Part shown: positions 14,631 to 25,929 of the stretch, in pieces
Position numbering within the stretch: the first letter of the stretch is position 1
How the letters are laid out: each line of letters begins with the position of its first letter
NCBI GenBank assembly: GCA_015039315.1
Contig: WIDE01000018.1
Location: forward strand, 397,530-461,529
Length of the DNA: 64,000 nucleotides
Reading direction: 5' to 3'
Source: Clavulina sp. PMI_390
Lineage: Eukaryota > Basidiomycota > Agaricomycetes > Cantharellales > Hydnaceae
Notes under the pieces: model-generated
Databases searched by the model: none
What the model was told of the DNA's origin: nothing
What the model saw: the letters and a program-made list of their open reading frames with translations, nothing else
Program-made: the position numbers and the translations under genes

Positions 14631-16451
14631 ATGACTACGACAGTTGCAGACAAGCTCAACGGAAATGCTGAGCCCCATCGCCCACAACACGTCCTATCAC
14701 ATCTAATCCGTGATGCACCTATCGAGATACTTATCTGTATTTTGTCTCAGCTGGAGGGCCGAGATATTGCCCACTGCCAATTGGTATCTCAACCACAACA
14801 CGTTTCATAAGATAATGCGTGCTGACGTGCTCTGCTGAACAGGTCAGCAAATCCCTCTACCGGATGATATCCGATTCCAAACTGCTTCAATACATCATGA
14901 CTCTGGCCATGGCGGACTACGTGGAAGATCCAAAAAACCGATCAGCCATATCCAGTTCTTTCAATAAAACCGTAGCACTACGGGAGCATCTTGACGCGTG
15001 GTACCGAATGAGGCCGTCCAGTGTAGATTCCATGGAATTTGGGCCAGCAGTACTGACGGAACTGCGAGGTGGCGTTCTCGCCATCACTTCCAATACCAGA
15101 GTCAATATCACAATTCTACCATCCAGACTCCGCGGCATCCGAACCAAAAGTACGATCTCTTATGAACTGGACGAGCCGCCTGTCCAGACTTCGATACTAC
15201 CCGAGGAGGATCTTTTGGTTGCTTTTCATTGGTGTGTCCCAACATTTTGCGAAGATATCACGAACTAAAGGGGATTTCAGGAGCGCCGTAACTGACACGC
15301 ACTGGAGCTTAATGGCTCGATTCCTTCGCTTGTCCACCAGCAAACCACACCATCTTGCTCCAAAGCCAATCCTGTTCAAGCTCACTGCTGCTCGGCCCGT
15401 GTTTACGCGAACTTTATTTAGAAGCACCCTTGCTCTATCGTACCTGAATGTTAACCCCGAAGGATTCTTCGGATGTACGATCGAGGTAATGGATTGGAAA
15501 AAGGGGACTCGGCTTGGGGTACGTGTCAAGATGCTTACCATCTTCACAGCTGATCCTCACTACTGCTCGAGACAGTCAATGTTCCTGCCCAATATATATT
15601 ACTTGGTCCATCCTACATTCCTAACACCGACCGTCCTCTTGATTCCACGCCAAAATGAGGTACCTATATCACTCCCGGGCCACCCGAACACACCATTCGA
15701 TCGGTTGGACCTATACACTATCGTCAAGGGCTTCTTCTGTCCTCTCGCGTCATTTTCCCTACCAGAAATGGCGCTACCTGGCTACGTTACCGCCGTCTCC
15801 TTGACTGCGTCAGCTCCCAGTACCCCTTCCGCCCCATACTCGACTATCCCTCCGCCTGCCTTCAGCATTGACGACGATGAGAGAATTGTGATCATTCGCC
15901 AAATGGTTTTTGGCGCTGATTCTCAGAATCAAGCATTCTTCTTGATCAGATATGTGGACGTGTCATATCCTGTTCGTCATTTTATTCGGCTGGCCGGTGC
16001 ATTGATGAAGTCTATCCGACACCAAGTTCCACTGTCTTTCGAGGCTTGGGGAGGCGACCGCTTTCGGTTGAAGCTTTATTCCTCTCTGGCCGCGGCTCCA
16101 CTCGTCTCATTTGGCTCTCGAGTCGTTACAATCAAGCCAGAGGATAAACAGATTCACCTACTTGACCATCGTCAACACATCGAGTACTGGCACAAAAATC
16201 GACCAATCTCGGACCTACGGGATGTCTCTCTGACTCGCTCCATGACGAATGGAGGTCTCAAACACCGAGCGTCGGATTTCGCCACGTCTCTTCCATTTCT
16301 AAGCGTGAAACGCAGTTTCACAAATTTTCTCTCAAAAAAATACCCAGTGACAGACATATTGCATGATCTCGAGCATATCGTGATCGTGCAAAAATGTGTA
16401 TGCGAAAAGCACTCTGATCCTGGGCCCCATTTTGTTATCCTATCCTTTTAA
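14631..16451 (+). CDS. F-box protein, partly unresolved exon structure
   Basis: It begins MTTTVADKLNG at 14631 and carries an N-terminal F-box, APIEILICILSQLEGRDIAHCQLV, joined across an intron (14784-14842) to SKSLYRMI. F-box proteins of this kind recruit substrates to SCF ubiquitin ligases through Skp1. Exons 14631-14783, 14843-15231 and 15281-15518 join in frame and give ...TDTHWSLMARFLRLS...GCTIEVMDWKKGTRLG. A following exon near 15572 gives VNVPAQYILLGPSYIP but meets an in-frame TGA at 15656-15658. The remaining sequence to 16451 is a long open frame (DDDERIVIIRQMVFG and later SFEAWGGDRF) that resembles the C-terminal part of the neighbouring F-box protein class. Either one splice choice was missed, or a frame lesion separates the halves. 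Confidence 0.6.
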
Positions 16452-16613
16452 TCCTTCTCTATCATTTCTTTGGGGCAATCGATATCTCTGGCATTTGTTA
16501 CGCGTATTCCTGAGTCGAATTCTATCCAACTGGTAAACATCGCCTCTTCTGTCAGCCAACCTTTGGCTTACAGCAGTTCTTTGGAGCGAGAAAGTGAGAA
16601 ATGTGAAGCAGGT

Positions 16614-18247
16614 TCAATCACATGTAAGAATAGCAAGAGATGGAGCATTAATGTGGCGATAGCGTAGATGGCGGTTGGGTGACTTCTGGTAAATCCAGGT
16701 TCCGGTTCGAGCGCAGAATCCATGACACCCAAGCAAAGGCTCGTCTGAATCCTCTGGAAGCGTCGGAACGACGACAGGCGGATAACCACTTTGAATGGTG
16801 TATCTCTCGTGGAACATTCGATATTCTAATAGATCGATGTCCGATGTTTGAGCATCGAGCAAAGAAGGGACACCCTTAGGTGTAAGTTTGACGAGGGCGT
16901 TGAGTCTTGAGGATGACAGAATTTCCACAGGTATGATCGTGTACCCTTGGACAACATCTTGCGTCCCGAGGGAAATTTTGCAACGTGAAATCGGCTGGGA
17001 AGTGTTGAGAAGAATGGTTAAGGTGTTTGAGCCCACTAGCTCGAGTGTTTCAGCGTCTGCTGATTCGGTAAGAACCAAGCTGTCAAAGATCACGCGGACT
17101 TGTTTTTTGCTTGCTGCGAGCTTTGCTCGTACGCTGACGAACAGCCCACCTGACGTCAGAAACTGCGTCGTGCCATTGACCCGGAGGGAGCCGCAGGTGA
17201 GGTGGAGTGAGGGCTCAAATCGACTTGAGATATTTCGACGCCAATCCCAGACGTAGCTCGGTACGTCGGATGTGCCTCTAATGAGTAATAGGTCGTTGAG
17301 AATGGTGACATTTTTTCTTTCACCTGGAGCGTGGAAGGTGGAGATGGAAGCAAAGTGGGCCGAAGTACCATCAGGTTCCTGGCCCAAGCCCAGGCTTACA
17401 ACTTCGAAAACAGTGAGTGAACTGTCCATGTTTTGCTGAGAGTTAGTGTGCTATAATCTCTCGTCTGGTCCTGAATTGTGACACTTACCTACCATTAGCA
17501 CGACGCGCGACGAGGACAATATATGCGGCGTCTGACCGACTATAACTGCAGTGTTTGATGTAAACTCCTGTCCTATCCTGTGAGGGAATATCAAATGACG
17601 CGAGAGCCTGAACTGTAGGTGGGGCTTGGGCCTGATGCGCCATTGCGTTATGGAGATCCCAGCATGAAAGGCGGTTGTTCAACCCAGTATGCCATAATCC
17701 AAGCACCCAACGCCCCCCAGGGATAAGGAAGAATCTCGGCATATGGTATGAATGTGGCTCGAGGTCAGAGGACCACTGTCCATTGGCGGGATTGGCGACA
17801 ACATGGGGCGTAGGTAGGGCGAGCTGAACATCATTACGATGGGCATGGGCTCTACGCATCGCGAATTGAGAGTTACGGAACTGATGTACCAGCCTGCGTT
17901 TCCTTGTGGCGAGACGAATAAGGGATGTTGTATCCGGCGTGGCTGGGTCAAGTGTCATGGCAGGAATAGCGTCGAGGTACAGCAGCTGCCGGACCAAAGA
18001 CAGCCATGGAGATTTATGCTGACGGAGTGGTTCGTAGACTCCCTTTGACACCTACATATTTATGGCCCTATTGGCATGTGTCATGAATCTCACATAATGA
18101 ACATTAATAACTGACCTGAGAGAACCTCACGATCGACACCACATCAGGCACGAGCTCTTCGACAATTTTGAGGAAGATTTCGATAGGTAGAGACGCGAGC
18201 GTAAGGGCGCTTTGCACAATACCACCATTAGCAAGGGGTCCACTCAT
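16614..18247 (-). CDS. F-box protein
   Basis: Three exons (18116-18247, 17489-18051 and 16614-17421) sum to 1503 nt, giving 500 residues. The F-box is at residues ~18-45: LASLPIEIFLKIVEELVPDV, then IVRFSQ joined to VSKGVYEPLRQH. After it comes GGRWVLGLWHTGLNNRLSCW followed by DLHN, a beta-propeller-like block common in large Agaricomycete F-box families. The C-terminal half has beta-rich repeats (LLLIRGTSDVPSYVWDWRR) and no named domain. A role as an SCF substrate receptor is inferred from the F-box alone. The gene runs tail-to-tail with the F-box gene at 14631-16451, separated by 162 bp; the two may be distant paralogues. Confidence 0.75.
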
Positions 18248-18962
18248 TGCACCTCTCAAGTGAGGGTTGAAAGCTGTGAACACAGCTCAATGTTGAGGAA
18301 GCTTTGGCTCCCTGTGTGACAGGGCGCGTCCTCTGTCATGGTCACAAGACCCCGCAACCCGTTCCTTCACTTTCTGGATGTCCAATACACCCAATTATAA
18401 GGCCAGGGAATGATATAATCTGTGAAGGGGGGCATCTCGGCCCGAAACGAGTAGCTTCCGATTCGTTTTCCCGACAGATACCTCCCCTAGGCTTGTGGAT
18501 CTAGGAAGCGCGCTCCAGCCTCCCTCCCATTATCGCCGCCTCCTCGCCTGGCAAATCTATTTGATTGCTCTTTCCAGTTTAATTTCTCCATGGTGATATA
18601 CCATCTATCGTCTCTGTCGATGGTTACCCATGCCATTTGCCAGAGAGCCACTGAACGCATACCCACAAAGGCTCAGCATGTTTCAGCAAGCGCGCTGTAG
18701 GAGCCGAGCGTCAAAAGAAGGCGTTCTAACACCACTGAGGGGACCATACCCTTTATCAACTCTATTGACTCCTCACAGATCGAGAACCACAATGCAGTGT
18801 GACATGCATAGCCTGAGCAACGTTCCGTGGTTGCCTGTGGGCGATGAATTCAGGTGGTCACGTCAATTGATCGGACCGCATAAAAGGGGACCACTGCCGC
18901 TCCCTTTACCTCCCATCGCTCACCTTTATTGCCTTATCACCTCACACTCAAATACGTCCACG
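18248..18962. promoter_or_regulatory. Divergent intergenic region with an amidase-side TATA-like element
   Basis: This 715-bp region separates the minus-strand F-box gene from the plus-strand amidase gene. A CATAAAAGG element at about 18879-18887 lies roughly 75 bp upstream of the amidase ATG and is a plausible TATA box. It is followed by a pyrimidine-rich leader (CCGCTCCCTTTACCTCCC). The frame upstream of the ATG is also open back to about 18630, so a longer N terminus cannot be excluded. Confidence 0.45.
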
Positions 18963-21598
18963 ATGTCTCCATTCACCTCCTCGTCCCAAGCTAAGTGGAA
19001 GGACGTCGCCAATACGAAACAGTCTCAGAGAACCGAGAATCTTGATGCGCTACCCCGAGGGGAAGTCAAGACCAATCAGCTGTACTTGGCAGCTGATGCA
19101 GCTACAATTGTGGGGAACATTCAAGCAGGCCTATGGACGGCCGAGCTCGTGCTTTTAGCATACATGCACCGTGCGCAGGAGACGCATAAAGCTCTCAACT
19201 GTCTTACCGAAGGTCTATTCTTTGCGTTTTATAGTTGAAGCCAGGATCTGATCCAGTCCTCTTCTTATAGTCATGTTCTCCGATGCTTTGAAGGAAGCTC
19301 GGGAGCTGGACGAGGAGTATCAGCGAACACATCAAATCCGGGGTCCGCTTCATGGAGTTCCATGTAGCGTCAAAGACTGCTGTGAGTTTTATCTTCCTTT
19401 CCAACTTTACTGTGTGTTAAGCCGGACGGGTTTGTTCATAGTTAGAGTCAAGGGAGTGGATGCCACACTTGGCTACACAGAGTATGTTCCGAGTATCTTG
19501 GTATCCTGCTTTGAATTGACACATTAGCGGTCAGATGGGCTAATAAGCCTTCTGAAGAGGATGCGGAGGTATGGAATTATTAAGCCCCGAGACCCTATTG
19601 GCGACATACTAAACCTACCTCCACACGTAGCTCTTACAACTCATCCGCGCGGCTGGCGGCATCATCATCGCCAAGACCAATGTCCCTCAAACCATGCTCT
19701 CCTTCGAGTGCTCAAACCCATTATGGGGCCGCACACTTAACCCACTGAAGCCTCTCTCAGGGTCGCCTGCTCCTCCCATCCAATCTGGGCTGTCCCATGA
19801 GGCCGTCGATCGCCCGTTTACGTGCGGAGGAAGTAGCGGTGGAGAGGCGGCTCTGTTAGCATGTGATGGAGCGGTGATTGGGCTAGGTTCAGATATTGGT
19901 GGCAGTCTCAGGATCCCAAGTGCCTTTTGTGGCACGTACACCCTGAAGCCATCACAAGGCCGTACAAGCGGTGCAGGATTAGAATGTGCGTATATTCTCG
20001 TTTATAGATGAGGAATCCCATTGACTGACGTGGCGATGGTAATATAGCTCCAGCGCTTGGATTTGAGGCTATCACAGTATGCCAGGGTCCGATGGCCAGG
20101 TTCGCTTCACAATCTGGGGCTTCTCAATCGAGGCGGTCATTGATGATAACGGCTTTTCAGGTCAATCCGAGATCTTCGCATCGCTGCCAAGCTACTCCTT
20201 GGTCGGCGCCACAGCAAGGTTCCTCTGGCCTATCGCGAGGAGATGGCCCAAAGTGTGGTAGCTCCGAAGAAGTTGAAATTCGGGTTCTATCTGTCTGGTG
20301 AGTAACTCTTGCTCTCACCAATTGGCGTCCTATTCTTATGACTTGGTGAATTAGACGGAGTGGTCAAAGCTTCTCCCGCATGCCAGCGAGGCGTTATCGA
20401 GGCTGTTCAAGGTAAGTGATCCGATAAGCCTAATAAACTGCCAATGAAAACAAAACGCTCATTTGTGAAAAAAGCTCTGCGCGAACAAGGACACGAATGT
20501 ATCCAGTTCACGCCTCCCAATGTCAGCGAGGCGCTACGGATCTTCGTTGGGCTCACATCTGCCGATGCATATCGTACCCGTTTGTCTCACCTGGGATCAG
20601 ATCCCAAGGTAAGCCCGTCCAAAGCGCGAGCTCAGCGGTACTGCTTGATGCTCACAGAACTCTGCAGGAGAAATCGTTACAAATGGTCACCCTTGGTCCA
20701 AGCCTTCCAGGTTCGACAACCACTCCTTTCAGTATGTCAAGTGTTTATTACCTACTTTCCTTTGATAGATGCAGTCCGCTCGATGGGCGCTTGGGCCTTT
20801 GATCATATTGTTGATGATGATATCTTCGCCACCGCTCTCCGCGCCTCCAAATCCAAGGACGTAAAAGAGTTCATGGAGTACGTCGCCGCTCGAGATACCT
20901 ACAACGCCATGTTCGAGAAACATGTTTGGCAAACACACGGCTTTGATGGGATCATTGCACCAGTGCTAGCATCGCCTGCCTTGCCACACGGGTACGTGTT
21001 TCCGATACGCACCGACCTCATCAGACGACGAGGGCTCATTCGTTTTTCCTCCCCGAAAATTATTTTTAGAGCCACAACTACATTGAGTCCGATTGCTATT
21101 GGTACTATCCTCTATAACGTCGTCGACTCGTCCGTTGGAGTCTTGCCCGTGACAAGAGTTGACCCCGCTAAAGACCAGCTCTCCGACGAATGGCTCAAAG
21201 GTTCCCCACTGAAAAATCCCCTCGCGAAACCATCCGAACACAAGTCCATGCTCGACAACAAGAACGATTCCGAGTCCACCCGCTACCCGCCGTTCGAATC
21301 TGGGCCGCACGGGTCCAAGATCTGGGAATCGGGGCTCTACGCGCCCAAGGGCGCCGCCCGTGCGATATACGACCCCGAAACGATGGCCGGCCTCCCCGTT
21401 GGTATACAGGTCGTCGGGCGGATCCACGAAGACGAGAAGGTGCTTGAGATGATGCAGATCATAGAGGACGCTCTGTGCAAGGATGATGAAGCGAGGAAGG
21501 AGCCGTCGCCGTGTGCGGCAGTGGAGCGAGCTGGGGCGGGATCGGCACGTTTTTTGGATATGGGATTTGGGCCGGGGAGGTCAAGGTATCTCCTCTAA
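18963..21598 (+). CDS. Amidase-signature family hydrolase
   Basis: A multi-exon amidase beginning MSPFTSSSQAKWKDVANT. The Ser-cisSer-Lys machinery of the amidase signature family is visible. The catalytic Lys is in GPLHGVPCSVKDC (about 19345-19380). The cis-Ser region is CGGSSGGEAALLACDGA (about 19825-19870). The nucleophile region is LGSDIGGSLRIPSAFCGT (about 19885-19935). The C terminus has the usual GLPVGIQVVGRIHEDEKVL (about 21385-21440). Such enzymes hydrolyse amides, often fatty-acid amides or acetamide-like compounds; the substrate cannot be told. About 25 extra residues (PLSGSPAPPIQSG...) lie between the LNP block and the GGSSGG block, so an intron may have been missed there. The last ~30 residues after 21490 look atypical. 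Exon borders beyond the core are approximate. Confidence 0.82.
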
Positions 21599-22984
21599 AG
21601 AAAGAAAGAAAGAGGAGGTTCGTGTTCGAGAATAAAGGAGGAGACGTGCCTGAGACCGGATAGACATATTGGTATAGTAATACCAATAATAGTAGGAGGA
21701 ATAGGGACATCGCCTGCCGAGCGAGCGCAAGCTTCTTTCTCCTTTATTTTTTATTTTGCTTATTCATGTTATGGAATGCGACTCTGCCAAGAGACGGGTA
21801 GGTTATGCATGTGCCAGCGCACTAGTGGACATGTGTCAACTTTCTATGAAGGCGTGCCAAGGAAACATTTTGTCCTGCCATATGACGGCGCTTGGTTTGA
21901 ATCACCGCTAGCATACGAGATGACCACATTGGGACGCGGTTAAGGACGTTTCAGGTGTGGAGGCGTGAGAATCGGCGAGAGGAGAGGGGACACGAAGAGA
22001 AGACTGAGAAGCTGCCGTTTCAAACACGCGTCCATCAGGTTCCTATGCCCACTGGCAGGAATTACGAATAGCACACACCCCATGGTTTTTTTTGTTCTTG
22101 TCGAGGCTAAAAATCAAGCGAGGGTGGACCACATGTACCGATGGCGAACGACGCGAGGACAATGTGACTCGAAGGGCGAAGGATGGTTCTTTTCCCCATG
22201 GGACGGTGATGATGATGATGCGCGTCGCGAAGCCAAACATCAGCCGGGGGCGACGACGGATGAGCCATGGTGTGTTGATGGGAATCAAATTGGCTGATCG
22301 TGGCGCTGCATTCAAATAAATGACCGGTAGGACACACCATAATTTTTACGTATGAATTGATTGGGGATCACCGACACCACGATTCAGATGATCATCGAGG
22401 TCGGCGCTAGGCACAGCCTCGTGCGACGATTTGTGAACGAGGGGTGGCGCATACAAAAAATTCTCGTGAAAGCCGACAATATAGGCGGTGCATCCCCCGG
22501 AGCTCCTGATCAGACCCCCTTTGATGACACGCTCGTGTCTGGGGGAGTGGAGAGTATCACATTCGCCGTTGTTGGATATCATTTTTGTGCCTCACAAGCG
22601 CAATGCCGAGAGCAACAAGCTAGACGATGCTTCTTGGCGAGAAACCCACATTTGTCACGCCAGTGTAGATGAACGCATGGGGGTGGTGGTGAATTTGAGA
22701 TATTACATGTCTCCGTCGCCTGTTTGATGTCTCGCGACAGAATGCGGTGCACATCAATCACTCTTGGCAAAAAGGAAGGAGTCACACTCAGTCACCCGGT
22801 GGCACAACGTTCGTTCAAATATCAAGGGCCAGTCAATAAGGACCCATACTCATTCTTTCCCTCCATCCCCCTCACGACCTCCCTCTCTTCTTCTTCGTCC
22901 CTTCTTCCTCTTTTCGTGCTTGTCTCTTCCTTCGCGTTCTCCGATCCTTCGTTGTATTCGGCCTCGCGACCCGATTCTCTCTAA
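21599..22984. other. Long intergenic region upstream of the protease gene
   Basis: About 1.4 kb without a recognisable gene. It begins with a purine-rich GAAAGAAAGAAAGAGGAGG stretch after the amidase stop. It ends with a long C/T-rich tract (about 22855-22945: CTCCCTCTCTTCTTCTTCG and similar) directly before the protease ATG. Such pyrimidine tracts often mark transcription starts of well-expressed fungal genes. Short open frames at 22361-22672 and nearby have no features of real proteins. Confidence 0.5.
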
Positions 22985-25398
22985 ATGCGCGCTTCTACCC
23001 TGCTCACGAGCGCCGTGAGCGCTCTTGCCGCCACAACAGCAGTCCTCGCTGTCCCATCTAAACAACAAGGCCATGTGAAGCGATTCGACGACTACACTGT
23101 CCACACCGAGCGATCGCTCCTCCCTCCTCACTGGGCGCCTCGCGCCGCTCCCGAGCACGCGACGTCGGCTCACGACAGGCGTCAGGCCGCCGGCTTTGGC
23201 GACCTCGTCCTACCCGTCCGCATCAACCTTGTCCAAAACAACATTGACAAGGCTCATGACCGTCTCATGGATATCTCCCATCCTGAGAGCCCCAACTACA
23301 GCCAGCACTTGACCCCCGAGGAGATTGCAGACCTGGTGAGTGTCCCTTTCATTCAATTTCAACTTGTTGCCAAAAATGGCAAGATGAATTGCACATCGAG
23401 GGGCGGTTGTCGTGCCTTTTGCTTGGCACAGCTTTCCAACCCAACCTCCTGGCCATGAATGAGGATGTGAAAACGAAAAAGAGAAACTAACTCCTGTGTA
23501 TCCAATTTCTGCCCCTTTTTCCAGTTTGCCCCGTCCGACGATGCTGTCGATGATGTCCTCGCCTGGCTCTCCGACGCCGGCTTCGAGGTCTCCCGAAAGG
23601 CCAACTATGACCACTTCAAGGGTGCCGTCACCGTCAAGATGCCCGTCTCTCATGCTGAAGACCTCCGTAAGTGCAGTCCCTTCCTGCATACACCTTCGAC
23701 TGAGCGCTAATCACTCTTCGAATTCTCCTGTCCCCCGCGCGCGCCACCACGCTTGCCGCTTTACGACCATCATCTCCGTCCCACCACAATTTGCGCTAAT
23801 TCCCTGACGTGCAGTCAAAACTACTTACGAGCTCTACGAGCACGGCCCTTCAGGCACTCCACACATTGCCTGCTCCTCGTACTCCGTCCCCTCCTCGATC
23901 GCCCACCACATCGACTTCATTACTCCCACCACTGATTTCGATATCCACGTTCGTAACTCTAAGAAGGACAAGCGTGCCGGCCCCACTTCCAGTCTCCACC
24001 CGGGCGACGGCTCGCACATCACCCCCAAGCTTGGTGCTGACCTCTCTTCCCTTGCCACCCACGATGCTGCTGGTACCACCACGTGTGACAGTGCGATTAC
24101 CCCTGCATGCCTGCGTGCTCTGTACGGCATCAACTACACTCCCACAAAGAACCAGCCAAACGGATACGGTATCGTCGAGTACACTCCTCAGTCGTACCTC
24201 CCAGGCGATCTTGACAAGTTCTTCGGGACCTATGCGCCTTCCCTTGTCCACCAGCGCCCCGTCAACACGTCCATTGACGGTGGCGTGCTCGTGATCGACT
24301 CGGGTGACCAGAGCTTCGACAACAACGGCGAGAGCGATCTTGACCTCGAGTACGGCATGGCTCTCGTCGGCCCGGCCCAGAAAGTGAACCTGTACCAAAC
24401 TGGTGATCCCATCATTGGCGCCTCGTTCAACACCTTCCTCACTGCCCTCGATTCGTCGTACTGCGCTGGTGGTGACCCCAACCAGGACCCGGCGTACCCT
24501 GATACCCAGCCCGGTGGCTACAAGGGTAACTCGTGTGGTGTATACAAGAACGCTCTTCCCAAGGTTGTCTCTACCTCGTACGGCTACAACGAGGCCGACC
24601 TGAGCCCTGCGTATGAGAAGAGGCAATGCAATGAGTACATGAAGTTGGGCCTCATGGGTGTCACTTTCGTCTTCTCGAGTGGTGATTATGGTGTCGCTGG
24701 CAACGGTGGTTTGTGCCTCGATAACTCTGGCCAGCCTTCGTCCTCTGGCACGAGGGTGAGTAATTTTCTTCGTTTCATGAGTCCTGCTATTTACAACTAC
24801 TAACCCTCTTGTCCATCTCAACCAGTTCAACCCCGCTTTCCCATCGACCTGCCCCTACATCCTCTCTGTCGGCGCCACTGAAGTCTACCCTGGCAAGAAG
24901 GTCACCGACCCAGAAGGTGCTTCCAACAAGGTCATCTACTCGGGCGGTGGCTTCTCCAACGTCTTCTCGATGCCCACGTACCAGAGCACCGCCGTCAAGA
25001 ACTACTACAAGAACCACAAGCCCTCGTACAAGGCGCCGATTTACAACGACTCACAGAAGGCACGCGGGTACCCCGATATCAGCGCAAACGGTGTTAACTA
25101 CGCCGTCGCCGTTGATGGCAAATTCAGTCTGATCTACGGAACGTCCGCCTCTGCGCCCGTCGTTGGTGCTATGCTCACGCTCATCAACAACAAGCGTTTC
25201 ACCATGGGCAAGAAGCCTATTGGGTTCATTAACCCTGCGCTGTACTCGAACCCGGGCATGTTCCACGATATCACCTATGGTGGTAACCAGGGCTGCAAGA
25301 CCAAGGGCTTTACGGCCGTCAGCGGATGGGACCCCGTGACTGGGTTGGGCACGCCCAACTTCCAAAAGCTGATGGCGTACTTCACCAAGCTGCCTTGA
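22985..25398 (+). CDS. Secreted sedolisin / tripeptidyl-peptidase (peptidase family S53)
   Basis: Four exons (22985-23335, 23525-23666, 23815-24755 and 24826-25398) sum to 2007 nt, giving a 668-residue preproenzyme. Residues 1-23 are a signal peptide (LLTSAVSALAATTAVLAV). A pro-domain follows, with SHPESPNYSQHLTPEEIADL and FAPSDDAVDDVLAWL typical of the family's Pro-kumamolisin activation domain. The catalytic domain shows the Glu and Asp of the E-x-x-x-D motif in NGESDLDLEYG, the oxyanion Asp in FVFSSGDYGVAGN and the nucleophile Ser in IYGTSASAPVVGA. The C terminus has SGWDPVTGLGTPNFQKL, part of the calcium site. Sedolisins are acid serine-carboxyl peptidases; fungal members release tripeptides from extracellular protein. 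This is the intact partner of the 5'-truncated pseudogene at about 30118-31919. Confidence 0.93.
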
Positions 25399-25549
25399 GC
25401 TCGCGTCTCCCCCCTCCCTCTTGGGCATTTTCTTGCCTGTTCGCTTGCTCGATCGCTTCTTATTCCTTGTTCGCTTTTTGTCTTTGGTCGTCTTCGCATC
25501 TGCCCTCACACACACGCACGCACGCACAGCAACTTCGTCTCATCACACA

Positions 25550-25890
25550 CACTAATTTATTCTCTCCCTCGCTCCACCACTTACCAATTTTCTGTACCTC
25601 TTGCTCGTTTTTTTACTATTGTGAATCTCTCACTCGAAAACCACGCTCCTTACTACACGCACTCGCTTGCGTTGCTTTTATCGGACAATATATACTTTTT
25701 CTTTACTCTCCCTCTCTATTGTGTTCTTGCACTTGTCATTTCGGGAGTCGCTTTGCGTTTCTTCTCGTATTTGCTCGCTTCCCTCCTGCATCTACCTCGT
25801 TCATCACACGTTAGTTAGGTAGTACAAAATACCAAGTTTGTGCCTACTTTGCAAGTCTGATATGGGAGGAATAGGGTGGATAATTGGTTC
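25550..25890. repeat. Duplicated 3' flank between protease and NLR, copy 1
   Basis: Non-coding, T/C-rich sequence after the protease stop. It shares long blocks with about 32050-32445: CTCTCTATTGTGTTCTTGCA near 25710, and GTACAAAATACCAAGTTTGT followed by GCCTACTTTGC near 25821. Conservation outside the coding parts shows that the NLR pair arose by a genomic segment duplication, not by retroposition. No gene was seen in 25399-25929. Confidence 0.8.
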
Positions 25891-25929
25891 ACCAGAAGCA
25901 ATACGGCTCTACGCGTGGTGAAGCCTAGT

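Noticed and set aside
18630..18962. A longer N terminus for the amidase starting near 18630
   Set aside because: The frame is open, but the sequence includes a TATA-like element and leader, and its peptide has no amidase features. The ATG at 18963 gives a normal N terminus.
23850..24830. A 326-codon open frame on the minus strand opposite the protease
   Set aside because: It lies wholly antisense to protease exon 3, which has clear signature motifs. The antisense protein is Val/Arg/Thr-rich without any domain, a usual effect of codon bias on the opposite strand.
25399..25929. A T/C-rich stretch with open frames that looked like a small membrane protein
   Set aside because: Low-complexity 3' flank that is duplicated at about 32050-32445 with indels that do not keep any frame.
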